This document shows, in pieces, positions 36,843 through 46,395 of a stretch of DNA of 64,000 nt. The notes under the pieces are model-generated. The model was not told where the DNA came from, made no database searches, and saw only the letters and a list, made by a program, of their open reading frames with translations. Location of the stretch: the NCBI RefSeq assembly GCF_011777495.1, contig NZ_JAATJS010000006.1:62001-126000 (forward strand). The letters run 5' to 3'. Made by a program: the position numbers and the translations under genes. Numbering within the stretch: position 1 is the first letter of the stretch; every line of letters begins with the position of its first letter. Source of the stretch: Microvirga terricola (GTDB lineage Bacteria > Pseudomonadota > Alphaproteobacteria > Rhizobiales > Beijerinckiaceae).

Positions 36843-37169
36843 AGATGCAGGATGCAAGCCCTCAGAACTGGCTTTGGCTTGACGGAGGCACAACCTCTCG
36901 CCGGAGGGGTCAAGGCGACAAGCCGAATCAATCACTTGCCAGGGGAGGTGGCGAGTACTCTCCTGGGCAGTAAGCTCTCGTTACCTACAGGACCCAGTTT
37001 CTCGGGCTTCCTGTCCGAGACTAGCTAACGTTCCGAAAGGCGCGGCGCATGCGTCGCCTTTGACGAAGCCTGTATTGCGATGTTGATCTTGATACACGCC
37101 GCTGGTACACAAGCCGAGATGCGCGGTCGAAAAAGACTTTGTTTTTCAATTGAAATGTGACTGCTCGTC
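36843..37169. other. Right end of the element, non-coding, with a weak terminator hairpin
   Basis: About 330 bp between the SIR2 stop and the right att repeat. AAAGGCG (37036-37042) and CGCCTTT (37055-37061) can pair as a hairpin; no strong T-tract follows. No other gene or repeat seen. Confidence 0.4.
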
Positions 37170-37198
37170 AGAGTTCAATCCTCTCTGGCAGCACCATC
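37170..37198 (+). repeat. Right attachment site (att direct repeat, tRNA-Thr 3' fragment)
   Basis: Identical over 29 bp to 28816-28844. It is only the T-arm and acceptor 3' half of tRNA-Thr, not a second tRNA gene. The flanking sequence after it (GACTTTCCTTGATT) should be the original downstream DNA of the tRNA. Confidence 0.95.
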
Positions 37199-37517
37199 GA
37201 CTTTCCTTGATTGCGGGCTCTCAGGAGGAACCGCAATGTCCTCTCTTCAATTCAGCGCATGGAACATCGCCAGAATCTGGGGCTGAAGCGGTACGTTTTG
37301 CGCAAACGCTCCTCCGGCCTTTCTGGCTCCCCAAGCGATCCATCCCCGACACGAATCTGCCGCGTTTGACCGATCTCTTGATCGGGGACGCACCTTTGAC
37401 AGCCCCCGGCATGGAGGATAGTTATCCTATGAAGTGCATGAGTCCCATACGTGGCTTGAGAAAAAACTTTCGCTGCGTCACACTGGAGCCAGCCCTTGCC
37501 ACGGGAGGGGGGCCTTA

Positions 37518-37820
37518 ATGAAGAAGTTCGACGACGATTATGCACGGCGAGTCCGAGAGGGGTGCTTCAAGGCAATCCTCGACGCCTCGGTGAAAGATGG
37601 CATGATTCGCCTCAATGAACATGAAATCTATGATGGCGTCGTCTGCGCCATCGCCATGATCCATTCAGCGCAGGATCATACGCCGTCGGAAGAACAAACC
37701 GCGATGTTGTCTGAAGCCATCGCGCGCCATTTTCGCGAGAGAGTCGCGGAGATGCTCAGAGCCAAAGAACTCGACCAGCCGTCATTACGACGCGCCGGCG
37801 GGACCAAAAAAATAAACTAA
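37518..37820 (+). CDS. Hypothetical protein, just outside the element
   Basis: 100 residues from the ATG at 37518, which has GGAGGGG upstream. Soluble, mostly helical: MKKFDDDYARRVREGCFKAI, then IYDGVVCAIAMIHSAQDHTPS and ARHFRERVAEMLRAKEL, with a basic tail. No domain recognised. It is a lone plus-strand gene between attR and the converging oxidoreductase gene. Confidence 0.65.
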   Translation: MKKFDDDYARRVREGCFKAILDASVKDGMIRLNEHEIYDGVVCAIAMIHSAQDHTPSEEQTAMLSEAIARHFRERVAEMLRAKELDQPSLRRAGGTKKIN

Positions 37821-37944
37821 CGTCCCCGGACGAACACCCAGAGTGTACGGACATGAGGTCCGGCACGCTGAGGCTCCGGATTGGACCAACTGTTTTCAAA
37901 CGAATTCTGCAAAATGTCTGCGATGACGTGACGGCCTCAGCCTG

Positions 37945-39279
37945 TCATGCGGAGCCCCGCTCTCTCAACGCATCCGCCGCCTGGTACGACCAATACGTCA
38001 ACTGCACCGCGGCGCGCCCGAAAATTCCACCGTTCCACGCAAGGCCGAAGGGCTTGAAGAGCCGGTAGCGGTCGCTCTCCCCGGCAATCCCCTCTGCAAT
38101 CACCGTGCCACCAATCGCCGTCGTGTTCATGCCGTGACCGCCGAAGGCAGTGCAGAACCACACGCCCGGCTTCAACTGCCCGATCTGCGGCATGAGATGT
38201 CGTGCGTAGGACATGAGGCCGGACCACGCGACATCGACCTTCAGATCGGCAAGTTGCGGATAGGTCGTCACCATTTCCCGCCGCAGCAGCGCGGCGATGT
38301 CGGCCGGGTCCGTCGTCCGCGTGGTGATCCGACCGCCCCAGAGGATACGGTTTCCGCCATCGACGAGACGATAATAGTCCCCTGCCCGGCGATCATCGAG
38401 CACCGCCGCCGAGGTGCGAATGGCGCTGCGCACGAGATCCGGCGCGGACTCGGTCAGAAGCACGTAAGTCGCAATCGGCAGATAGGATGCTTTCAATGCT
38501 GGCAGGATACCGCTGGTATAGCCGCCGGTGGTGAACAGCACATCCCGCGCCTCGACCTCCGCATCCTTCGTCTTCAGAATCTTGCGCGGCCCATCGAGAT
38601 GCACCGATAGGACGGGCGAATTTTCATGGATCGCAGCGCCGAGGCGAACCGCCTCGCGGGCAAGCGCGCGGCCGTAGTTCAGCGGATGGAAATGGAACGC
38701 CCCGTCATCGAGCAGAGCCTCGTGATATTTCGGAGAGGCAAAAAGATCTCTCGTTTCCTCGCGAGTTAGATAGCGCGTGGTCTGTCCAAAGTCCCGTTCC
38801 TGCCGATCGCGCGCGGCGCGAAGAGCCCCTTTCGAATCGTAGCGAAGGGCCTTGGCGATACCAGGAACGGGCTGAGCCTCGACGATACCGAGATCGGCGA
38901 TATGGCGGCGAACGATGTCGACGCCTTCCATGGAGAGCCGAAAAAGCTCTTTAGCCTGATCCGGCCCGACCTTGCGCTCGATGGCATTCAGCCCCGTCGC
39001 GTAGCCGGCAGAGACGAAGCCGCCATTGCGCCCGGAGGCTCCCCACGCGACGCGCTGCGCCTCGAGCAGTACGACGGAGCGCCCCGCGCGCACGAGTTTC
39101 AGCGCCGCCGTCAGGCCGGCCAAGCCGCCGCCGACGATGCAGACATCCGCCTCGAGGCGGCCTACGGCGCTGGGATACGACTCTGGTGTCGCGAGGGTCC
39201 GGCTGTAATAGCAATCGATGTAAGACGGGGCGTTCATTTCAAAAATGGCTTTGGCGCGTGAAGAGTGACGGAAGCTCAT
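37945..39279 (-). CDS. FAD-dependent amine oxidoreductase (PuuB/DadA-like, DAO family)
   Basis: 444-aa flavoenzyme. The dinucleotide fold ADVCIVGGGLAGLTAALKLVRAG with GSVVLLEAQ-like strand end is near residue 28, followed by WGASGRNGGFVSAGYATG, the pattern of gamma-glutamylputrescine oxidase (PuuB) and OrdL proteins. IRTSAAVLDDRRAGDYYRLVDGGNRILWGG and WFCTAFGGHGMNTTAIGG complete the family. It should oxidise a secondary or primary amine to imine, yielding hydrogen peroxide; the amine is unknown. The ATG at 39279 overlaps the cyclase stop (ATGA), so the two are translated together; an internal ATG at 39237 fits the family start better. Confidence 0.88.
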   Translation of the reverse strand: MSFRHSSRAKAIFEMNAPSYIDCYYSRTLATPESYPSAVGRLEADVCIVGGGLAGLTAALKLVRAGRSVVLLEAQRVAWGASGRNGGFVSAGYATGLNAIERKVGPDQAKELFRLSMEGVDIVRRHIADLGIVEAQPVPGIAKALRYDSKGALRAARDRQERDFGQTTRYLTREETRDLFASPKYHEALLDDGAFHFHPLNYGRALAREAVRLGAAIHENSPVLSVHLDGPRKILKTKDAEVEARDVLFTTGGYTSGILPALKASYLPIATYVLLTESAPDLVRSAIRTSAAVLDDRRAGDYYRLVDGGNRILWGGRITTRTTDPADIAALLRREMVTTYPQLADLKVDVAWSGLMSYARHLMPQIGQLKPGVWFCTAFGGHGMNTTAIGGTVIAEGIAGESDRYRLFKPFGLAWNGGIFGRAAVQLTYWSYQAADALRERGSA

Positions 39280-41393
39280 GTGGTCTGGAGCGTTCCGAGA
39301 TTAGCACGACACCGGTCGAGATAAACGCGAAACAGAATATCGTCAGGTGCGGCTTCAACCAGTTTTTCAAGGAGCCCCAAAGCCGTCTGCCAATCGCCGG
39401 CTTCGCAGAGCGCGCGCACGACCTCCCAAGCCTCCAGGGTTTCGAGACGTTCGGGGACTGGCGCAAGTTCCGGCTCGTCCGGACGCATCGCGCCGAGAAG
39501 CTCGTAAACCGCCATGGGACGATGCGCGCCTTCCGGGACCGTGCGGTCGACGAAGCGGAAGAGATAGTTTTCGCCCGCCGCCGCGCAGACATCCTCGCTG
39601 ACGAGGATCGTCGTGCCGTAGCGCTTGTTCAGCTTTTCGAAGCGCGAGGCCATATTCACCGTGTGGCCGAGCACCGTATAGTTGACCCGGTCAACCGAGC
39701 CGACATTGCCGACAACCGCGTCGCCCGTGTGCATGCCGAAGCGGGTGCGCATGGGCGCTCCGCCTTCAGCCACGAACTTCGCATTGAGCCGTTCAAGCCG
39801 GTGCGAAGCCCGCAACGCGCCGAGACACGCGGCGGCGACATGATCCTGCCGCTCGTCAGGCGCGTTCCAGAACGCCATGATGCTGTCGCCGATATATTTA
39901 TCGATGGTCGCGCCGGAGCGGACGAGCTCATTCCCGATCTCGCTGAAATAGCGCGAGGTCTTGGCCATGACCTCTTCAGGGTCGAGCCCCTCCGCCATGG
40001 TGGTGAAACCGGCGACGTCCGAAAATAGCACCGTGACCGGCTGGCGCTTGCCGCCGAGATCCGCCGAGAACTTGCGCCCGATGATGCGCCGCACGAGGGC
40101 GTCGGGCACATAACGCATGAAATTCATCAACGCGATTTCAAGCGTGTCGATGGCCCGCGACAATTCCCCGACTTCAATGATGCGCGATGGGGCGCGGCGC
40201 GTGTGACCGAATTCGAACTTCATGATGCGGCCGATATCCTCAGTCGCCTTGCGCAATGGCAAAGCAAGACGCCGGGAGGCCAAAAGAACGATCAACAGCG
40301 CCAAAAGGACGGAGGCCGCACTGATGAGGAGCAGGCCCGAACGGATCTGCTGCGCCGGACCGATCATGATGTCGTAAGGGATCGCAAGACTGACGAACAG
40401 GTTGTCGACGCCCTCCCCGACTCGCTCCGTCCGTCCGAAATACTCGTCGCCATTCACCGAGAAGGAAGCGCTTTGGCCCAAGCTGTCATGATTCTGCTGG
40501 AAGGTTTTGAACATGCCGGTGAGCAGTGGTGACCGGGCATCGTCCACCGTCAGAAGCTTTCCCGACCGGTCCGGCAGCGCAGCTCGATAGGCCGCGCCCC
40601 TCGGATGAGCGATCAACACACCGGAATTGTCGAAGACCAGCAATTCGAGTTCGGCCGGGATGCGCAGCTTCTCGAGATAGAGGTCGAGGCTCGCCAGCGT
40701 CATATCGATGCCGAAGACCGCATCCTCCTGCTGTCGCGACTGGCGCGCCAGCGTGATGCCGACCTCGGGCACACTGGCGAAGCGGTAAGGCGGCGTGATG
40801 ATCATGCCGGGGCTTTGCAGGCTCGCCCGATACCAGGGCCGCCGACGCGGATCGAATTCGGACGGCTGGGGCGGAATGCGCCGAAGCTCTTTTCCCTCAC
40901 GATCGGTTACGACCCAGCGCGCGGTGTGCTGGCTCGAAGAATTCTCGATGATCATGAAGGCATAGGCAGCGCCTTCTATGCCGGTGCCGATTTCGTGCGG
41001 CCATTTCCCCGTGAGGCTCTGGACGACGATATGACTTCCGTCGCCACGGCCGATGAAGATGCCCATGGCTGCGGGAAGCGCATCGTCCAGGTCTTTCAGA
41101 ATGGAAATGAGGAGCCCGCCCAATTGCTCGGAGGGCAGGTTCGGATCGAGCGTGAGCGATGCCGTGTCCAGGACGGAGCCTGCAATGTGCAAGCTGCCGG
41201 AGATTTCATCGCGAACGTTGTTGGAGATGCGCTGGAAATCGTCTTCCGCGTCGCGGACCGTCAGCTTCGTCAGCTGGTAATGGTTGAAGCCGATCAGGGC
41301 CGACGAGATCGCCAGAACGACGAGAGTGAAGACAAGGGCGACGACCGCCTGCAGAGACCAACGAAAAGATTGACCGTCCGCGCGCCGCATCAT
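39276..41393 (-). CDS. Membrane class III adenylate/guanylate cyclase with Cache sensor and HAMP
   Basis: 705 residues. TM1 near 15-37, a periplasmic Cache domain about 40-325 (DPRRRPWYRASLQSPGMIITPPY is the dCache signature), TM2 about 328-350, HAMP about 352-405, catalytic domain about 425-600. The cyclase shows VTVLFSDVAGFTTMAEGLD and DKYIGDSIMAFWNAP (two metal Asp), and GHTVNMASRFEKLNKRYGT (Asn/Arg for transition state). So it looks active and should make cAMP or cGMP in response to an extracytoplasmic ligand. The downstream overlapping amine oxidase suggests an amine or amino-acid signal (inference). Confidence 0.9.
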   Translation of the reverse strand: MMRRADGQSFRWSLQAVVALVFTLVVLAISSALIGFNHYQLTKLTVRDAEDDFQRISNNVRDEISGSLHIAGSVLDTASLTLDPNLPSEQLGGLLISILKDLDDALPAAMGIFIGRGDGSHIVVQSLTGKWPHEIGTGIEGAAYAFMIIENSSSQHTARWVVTDREGKELRRIPPQPSEFDPRRRPWYRASLQSPGMIITPPYRFASVPEVGITLARQSRQQEDAVFGIDMTLASLDLYLEKLRIPAELELLVFDNSGVLIAHPRGAAYRAALPDRSGKLLTVDDARSPLLTGMFKTFQQNHDSLGQSASFSVNGDEYFGRTERVGEGVDNLFVSLAIPYDIMIGPAQQIRSGLLLISAASVLLALLIVLLASRRLALPLRKATEDIGRIMKFEFGHTRRAPSRIIEVGELSRAIDTLEIALMNFMRYVPDALVRRIIGRKFSADLGGKRQPVTVLFSDVAGFTTMAEGLDPEEVMAKTSRYFSEIGNELVRSGATIDKYIGDSIMAFWNAPDERQDHVAAACLGALRASHRLERLNAKFVAEGGAPMRTRFGMHTGDAVVGNVGSVDRVNYTVLGHTVNMASRFEKLNKRYGTTILVSEDVCAAAGENYLFRFVDRTVPEGAHRPMAVYELLGAMRPDEPELAPVPERLETLEAWEVVRALCEAGDWQTALGLLEKLVEAAPDDILFRVYLDRCRANLGTLQTT

Positions 41394-41425
41394 TCTTCAT
41401 CCATGCGGTGGCGTCTCGGCCACCT

Positions 41426-41932
41426 CTAAAATCCATGCCCCGAAAAATCGGTGGCTTCGAGAAAGATCTGCACGAGTCTTTCACATCCCTCCCGGTCGGC
41501 CTCGTCGAACCGGGATGGCGAGGGGCTGTCGAGGTCAAGGACGCCCAAGGTCCGTCCCTGCTTGATCAGCGGCACGACCAGTTCCGAACGGGAGGCGCTG
41601 TCACAGGCGATGTGCCCCGGAAAGGCATGGACATCAGGCACCAGGACCGACGCCTCGCGCTCCACCGCCGTGCCGCAGACCCCGCGTCCGATGGGGATAC
41701 GAACGCAGGCGACCTTGCCCTGGAACGGCCCCAGAACGAGCTCCTTCCCACGCAGAATATAGAACCCAGCCCAGTTCAGATCCGGAAGAAGGTCATAGAG
41801 CAGCGCCGACATGTTGGCGGCGTTGGCGATGGGATCGGTTTCTCCCTCCAGCAACCCCGAAAGCTGCTGGGCAAGGGATGCATAGGCGTCCTGCTTGTTG
41901 CCGGACAGGGGAAGGGCAGTCGTTGCAAACAT
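41426..41932 (-). CDS. msrC: Free methionine-(R)-sulfoxide reductase (GAF domain, fRMsr)
   Basis: 168-aa single GAF-domain enzyme that reduces free L-methionine-(R)-sulfoxide using thioredoxin. The three redox cysteines are in place: KVACVRIP, GRGVCGTA and HIACDSASRSELVVPL. LNWAGFYILRGKELVLGPFQG is the usual N-terminal signature. Length is normal. It is transcribed away from the fnr gene, whose promoter lies in the 187-bp gap. Confidence 0.9.
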   Translation of the reverse strand: MFATTALPLSGNKQDAYASLAQQLSGLLEGETDPIANAANMSALLYDLLPDLNWAGFYILRGKELVLGPFQGKVACVRIPIGRGVCGTAVEREASVLVPDVHAFPGHIACDSASRSELVVPLIKQGRTLGVLDLDSPSPSRFDEADREGCERLVQIFLEATDFSGHGF

Positions 41933-42119
41933 TCCGTTGATTTATGGAGATCCCCCGGCCTTGTCCAGGCGCGTGAAGCGCAGATACCTGACACCGGCCG
42001 GTTTATCGGCTCTGCTCGGCAAAACAGACCCTGCGGTCATTTGTTGCGAGACAGAACGGCCCGAATAGTGGAAAAGATACCTGCCCAACCGCTCTGAGTC
42101 CCGTCCGCCCGGCTCCATT

Positions 42120-42836
42120 ATGTCATTACCCTATCGCGATCCTTGTAAGGCCTGCCTGAACTGCGATGTGAGGCGCAAAGCGGTCTGCTCGGCCCTGAAG
42201 GACGACGAGGTAGGCGAACTCGAGCGCGTCATGAGCTTCGTCAAGCTCGAGGCGAACCAGATCCTGCTGGAGGAAGGCGAGCCGCGCCGCCGGGTCTACA
42301 GCCTGACTTCCGGCATGCTGCGTCTGTCGCTTGCCCTGCCCGATGGCCGCCGCCAGATCACCGGCTTCCTGATGCCCGGCGATTTTCTGGGCCTTGCCGA
42401 TGATGATACTTATTCGCAGACCGCAGAGGCAGTCATCCCCTCCGGCCTCTGCTCCTTCTCCGTGCGCGACATGGACCAACTGATGGAGCGGTTCCCCCAT
42501 CTGAAGGATCGGCTGCATCTTATGACGCGGGCAGCCCTTCGCCAGGCACGGGAAACACAAATGATTTTGGGGCGGCTCGCGCCATCTGAAAAAGTCGCGT
42601 CCTTCCTGCTCATCATGTCGAACCGCGCTGCCGCGCATGGCTTGCCGGAAAGCCCGGTCCATCTGCCGATGACCCGCACCGACATCGCGGATTATCTCGG
42701 CTTGACCATCGAAACGGTGAGTCGCACTTTCACGAAGCTGAAGACGCAAGGGCTTATCCACCTGCCCGATCCGCATTCCGTCGAAATCGCCGACAAGGCC
42801 CGGCTCGCGACAGTCGCGGGCATTACGCTTCACTGA
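42120..42836 (+). CDS. fnrN: FNR/FnrN-type oxygen-responsive regulator (Crp/Fnr family)
   Basis: 238 residues. The N-terminus PYRDPCKACLNCDVRRKAVC places Cys at 9, 12, 15 and 23, and another Cys lies in the cyclic-nucleotide-like beta-barrel (SGLCSFSV), enough to hold an oxygen-labile [4Fe-4S] cluster as in FNR/FnrN. The C-terminal helix-turn-helix TRTDIADYLGLTIETVSRTFTKLK has the ETVSR recognition pattern (E--SR) that reads TTGAT-N4-ATCAA. FNR boxes before cydA and hemA in this window fit. The last 14 bp overlap the converging cydC 3' end. I see no clear box in its own promoter. Confidence 0.9.
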   Translation: MSLPYRDPCKACLNCDVRRKAVCSALKDDEVGELERVMSFVKLEANQILLEEGEPRRRVYSLTSGMLRLSLALPDGRRQITGFLMPGDFLGLADDDTYSQTAEAVIPSGLCSFSVRDMDQLMERFPHLKDRLHLMTRAALRQARETQMILGRLAPSEKVASFLLIMSNRAAAHGLPESPVHLPMTRTDIADYLGLTIETVSRTFTKLKTQGLIHLPDPHSVEIADKARLATVAGITLH

Positions 42837-44487
42837 GAGACAAACGTCCATTGTCCAGCCGATAGACGCGCTCGACCATGCCAGGCGCGAGTTTCGCGTG
42901 GGTGGCGATCAGCACCGTCCGTCCGCTCGTTGCAGCCGAGAGGTCGGACAGGAAGTCCCGCTCGGTCTCGGGATCGAGTCCACTCGTCGGCTCGTCAAGC
43001 GCGATGATGCTGGCCTGCGACAGAAGAACCCGCGCGAGGCAGAGACGCCGCGCTTGTCCCGCCGAGAGCGTACGCCCCGCCTCCCCTAGCCAAGTCTCAA
43101 GCCCATCGGGCAGCGTGCTGACGAAGGCATCGAGCCGCGCGGCCGTGAGCGCGCGCCGGCAATCCTCCGAATTTGCATCAGGCTTTCCGATTAAAAGATT
43201 ATCGCGGATGGTGCCGAGAAAGACCGGCGTATCCTGACTGAGCAGCGCCACGCGCCGATGCAGATCGGCCTGCACAACCTGAGCGACGTTTTCGCCCGCA
43301 ACACGCACCGTTCCAGCCTGGGCATCTGCAAGCCTGAGGAGAAGGCTGAGAATGGTGGACTTGCCGCTGCCGCTCGCACCAATGAGTGCGACGCGTTCGC
43401 CAGCGCCCACTTGCAGATTCACCTCGTCGAGCACGGGGCGATGAGGAACGTAGCCGAAGCACACATTCTCGAATGTGACGCTGCCGCCTTGAGGCAGCTC
43501 CTTCGGCGCATCCACATCCCGAACGGCGGGTGCCGTTTCCGACAGCGCTTTCACGCGCTGCGCCGCTGCTTGCGCTGCGCCCAAGCGGCTCGCACTCCTG
43601 ACGATGGAGAGGGCGACCTCGAAGCTCCCCAACGACGCCAGCAACAACCCGACCAGCAGCGGGCCACCAAGCGCGCCGGCGCTGTGCGCATCGAGACCAA
43701 TCCACAAGAGGCCCACCAGCGTTACGCCAGCAAAAAGCTGCACGAGCGCGTTGCCGATGGCAGCGATAGTCGCCTGCCGTGTCTTCGCGCGTTGAAGGTG
43801 GGCGCTTGCATCAGTGAATGTCTGCTGCGCCCAGGCGGTCGCGCCAAGAGCGCGCAGGTCCGTGTGCCCCTCGACGCCATCGAGAACCGCCATGCGCAGA
43901 TCGGCCGATGCGCCCACCGCTGCCTCGCCCGGCGCTATCGCGGCGAGAACAAGAATAGCGGGTAAAACCAGAGACGCGCCGAAAAAGCCAAGCTCATAAA
44001 CGAGGCCTGCGCCCTGCAAATACCACGCGAGCACTGCCGTCATCGCTGTGCCTAGAACCAGTGCCGTTGCGATGGGGCCGAGCGCGGAAAGAAAAACCGT
44101 GTCGAGTGCATCGATATCGGCGGTCAGGCGCGAGACGAGATCACCACGTCGCCAAGCCTTGCCCTGAAGCGGAACGCGAGGAATAAGGCGACGGAACTGC
44201 CAGCCCCGCAGATCCGCGAGAAGACGCAAAGTCGCGTCGTGACCCACCAGTTTTTCGCCATAGCGCGACACGATACGCAGGAACGAAAAGCCGCGCACCA
44301 GCGCCGAAGGGCCGAAGAGGTTGAAGGCGACGCCTGCAGTGGTAAGGGCCGCACCGGTCAGAAACCAACCCGAGACGCCAAGCAAGCCCACGCCTGCCCC
44401 AAGCGTTAGCACAGACAACGCGATCGCCAGCAGAAACGCACCACTGCGATGGGCGAAGAAGGGCGAAAAGGAGAAAAGCGCTTTCAT
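42823..44487 (-). CDS. cydC: Thiol reductant ABC exporter subunit CydC
   Basis: 554-aa half-transporter, with six helices then an ABC domain, that pairs with CydD to move cysteine/glutathione into the periplasm, needed for cytochrome bd assembly. Walker A ALIGASGSGKSTIL, signature LSAGQARRLCLARVLL, Walker B ASIIALDEPTSGLDP are intact. The N-terminal GLLGVSGWFLTGAAL is typical of CydC. Its ATG overlaps the cydD stop (ATGA). Confidence 0.95.
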   Translation of the reverse strand: MKALFSFSPFFAHRSGAFLLAIALSVLTLGAGVGLLGVSGWFLTGAALTTAGVAFNLFGPSALVRGFSFLRIVSRYGEKLVGHDATLRLLADLRGWQFRRLIPRVPLQGKAWRRGDLVSRLTADIDALDTVFLSALGPIATALVLGTAMTAVLAWYLQGAGLVYELGFFGASLVLPAILVLAAIAPGEAAVGASADLRMAVLDGVEGHTDLRALGATAWAQQTFTDASAHLQRAKTRQATIAAIGNALVQLFAGVTLVGLLWIGLDAHSAGALGGPLLVGLLLASLGSFEVALSIVRSASRLGAAQAAAQRVKALSETAPAVRDVDAPKELPQGGSVTFENVCFGYVPHRPVLDEVNLQVGAGERVALIGASGSGKSTILSLLLRLADAQAGTVRVAGENVAQVVQADLHRRVALLSQDTPVFLGTIRDNLLIGKPDANSEDCRRALTAARLDAFVSTLPDGLETWLGEAGRTLSAGQARRLCLARVLLSQASIIALDEPTSGLDPETERDFLSDLSAATSGRTVLIATHAKLAPGMVERVYRLDNGRLSLSEA

Positions 44488-46250
44488 GCGGCGCTCCTCC
44501 GCATGTCGGTCTTTGCTGGAACGACTTTTCCATCCGCGATGTGGAACACACGATCCACGACGGCCGCGACCTTTTGCGAATGCGTCGCGACGATCAGCGT
44601 GCGGCCCTTGGCGAAAACGCGGATCGCGTCGATGACACGCGCCTCCGTTTCCACATCAAGATGCGCGGTCGGCTCATCGAGCAGGATGAGGGCGGGATCG
44701 CGCAGGAAGATGCGCGCCAGCGCCACGCGATGCGCCTCGCCGCCCGACAGGCCGACGCCGCCATCGCCGATGATGGTCTCAAGGCCCTGATCCAAGAGAT
44801 CGGCAAATGCGAGGACCTGGGCCTTCTCGGCGGCAGTGCGCACCTCCTCATCGGACGCATCGCGACGCCCTAAGCGGATATTGTCGGCGATGGAACCTTG
44901 AAACAGACGCGGCCTTTGACCGAGAAAGGCGATGCGGTTTCGTAAGTCCTCTTCTTTGATATCCTGCAGATCCTGAACGCCGAGAACGATGCCTCCCTCA
45001 TAGGTGCGCAAGCGCGCCAGCGCTTCGAGTAGGGTCGATTTTCCGATGCCGCTTTGGCCCAGGATCGCAACCTGCTCGCCAGAAGAAATCGAAAAACCCG
45101 CTTCATCGAACACGAGATGTCGGCCATCAGGTGTTTTCATCGTGAGGCTGGAAACGGCAACCGATATGGCTTGTACGAGTGCAGCATCACCCGCGGGTCT
45201 GACCGGTGCCTCGCGTTCACTCAGATCGGGCAACGCATCGAACAGGATCGCCATTTCCGCGACTGCCGCCTTGGCCGCGGCGCGATCATGATAGTGCACG
45301 GCAAGCTGGCGCAGCGGGAAATAGACTTCCGGTGCCATGAGTAGGCAGAAGAGACCGGCCTGCAAGGTCAGTGGCGTCGTGCGAAAATCGATCAGCCCGA
45401 GATAGGTCAAACCGACATAGACCGCGACGCCCGCAACGCCGAGCGCGGCGAAAAATTCCAGCACCGCCGAGGACAGGAACGCGACCTTGAGCACACCAAG
45501 CGTGCGCCGCCGCAATTCGTCACTCGCGGCCTCGACATGCGCGGCCTCGGCCTCCGCCCGGCCGAAAAGTTTGAGTGTCACGATGCCTCGCAGCCGGTCC
45601 GCAAACAGGCCCGACAATCGCGCCATGGCCCGGACATGACTGCGGCTCGCCGCTTCTGCCCCCCACCCGACAAGCGCCATAAAGACAGGAATAAGCGGGG
45701 CGGTCACGAGGAAAAGCAGGCCGACCACCGGCTCGACAGGAAGCACGACGACGGCAAAGGCGAGAGGCAGGATTGCGGCGGCCACCAGCGCGGGTATGAA
45801 CCGGGCAAAGAACCCCTCTAACGCCTCGACCTGATCCACGATCATGCTGGCAATGGCCCCGGAGGGACGCGCCGCCGTCCAGGCCGGGCTTTCATCGAGG
45901 AGCCGCGTGAAAAGCGCCGCCCGTAAGCGGGACTTGATAGTCTCGGCCGCACTCGCCCCCGCTCGCTCGCTGACGAAAGCCAAAGCGGCGCGCAGGCCGA
46001 TGAGGCCCCCAATAGCCAAGATCGACGGCAGCAGAGTTACACGGTCGGCCCGCCCGATGATTGCGTCATGCAGCACGGACGCGAGCAGACTGGCCTGGAG
46101 GATAAGGAGCGCGCCGCCGATCAGGGGCGCGAGGACGGAGGCTGCGACAAGGGCGCGCGCCTGCCGCCAGAGGCCCGACATCCAGCGCGCCTGACGCCTG
46201 TCAGGGGCCCCGCTGGGGCCGCCAATGCCCTTTGCGGCATCATTCTCCAT
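44484..46250 (-). CDS. cydD: Thiol reductant ABC exporter subunit CydD
   Basis: 588-aa ABC half-transporter: membrane domain to about residue 340, then ATPase with Walker A VAILGQSGIGKSTLL, signature GLSGGEAHRVALARIFL and Walker B ALILLDEPTAHLD. Partner of CydC. It diverges from cydA across a 145-bp promoter region that holds a perfect FNR box, so both arms of the bd-oxidase module may answer to the same regulator. Confidence 0.95.
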   Translation of the reverse strand: MENDAAKGIGGPSGAPDRRQARWMSGLWRQARALVAASVLAPLIGGALLILQASLLASVLHDAIIGRADRVTLLPSILAIGGLIGLRAALAFVSERAGASAAETIKSRLRAALFTRLLDESPAWTAARPSGAIASMIVDQVEALEGFFARFIPALVAAAILPLAFAVVVLPVEPVVGLLFLVTAPLIPVFMALVGWGAEAASRSHVRAMARLSGLFADRLRGIVTLKLFGRAEAEAAHVEAASDELRRRTLGVLKVAFLSSAVLEFFAALGVAGVAVYVGLTYLGLIDFRTTPLTLQAGLFCLLMAPEVYFPLRQLAVHYHDRAAAKAAVAEMAILFDALPDLSEREAPVRPAGDAALVQAISVAVSSLTMKTPDGRHLVFDEAGFSISSGEQVAILGQSGIGKSTLLEALARLRTYEGGIVLGVQDLQDIKEEDLRNRIAFLGQRPRLFQGSIADNIRLGRRDASDEEVRTAAEKAQVLAFADLLDQGLETIIGDGGVGLSGGEAHRVALARIFLRDPALILLDEPTAHLDVETEARVIDAIRVFAKGRTLIVATHSQKVAAVVDRVFHIADGKVVPAKTDMRRSAA

Positions 46251-46308
46251 GCCTCTACATCCCTCAAACTCAAGCTCTATTTAGGGTGTGACGGCGCGAT
46301 TTTCCGCA

Positions 46309-46322
46309 TTGATTGCGATCAA
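46309..46322 (+). promoter_or_regulatory. Perfect FNR/FixK box between cydD and cydA
   Basis: TTGAT-TGCG-ATCAA is a full match to TTGAT-N4-ATCAA. It lies 74 bp before the cydA ATG and 59 bp from the cydD ATG, able to act on either promoter. The likely ligand is the FnrN-type protein encoded at 42120. Confidence 0.85.
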
Positions 46323-46395
46323 AGCGGGTGGCGCAAGCGTGGCGTAATCCGTGACGCGGCCCGGTGCTTCGCGGGCCCCCAAAAGGCGACCGATC

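Larger units (their letters stand above)
28845..37198. mobile_element. 8.35-kb integrative element in tRNA-Thr with SIR2 cargo
   Basis: Bounded by the 29-bp att repeats. Contents in order: tyrosine integrase (plus), repeat-rich gap, RepA-like helicase and zinc-motif protein (minus), serine recombinase (minus) with a motif cluster in front, and a SIR2/P-loop protein (plus) near the right end. No capsid, tail, portal, relaxase or conjugation gene is present, so it cannot package or transfer itself; it resembles a phage satellite or a small integrative plasmid. Base composition drops visibly inside the SIR2 gene compared with hemA and the downstream oxidoreductase, consistent with recent gain. 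Confidence 0.9.

Noticed and set aside
37170-37198. Second tRNA-Thr gene
   Set aside because: Only the T-arm and 3' acceptor half are present; no D-arm or anticodon arm lies upstream.
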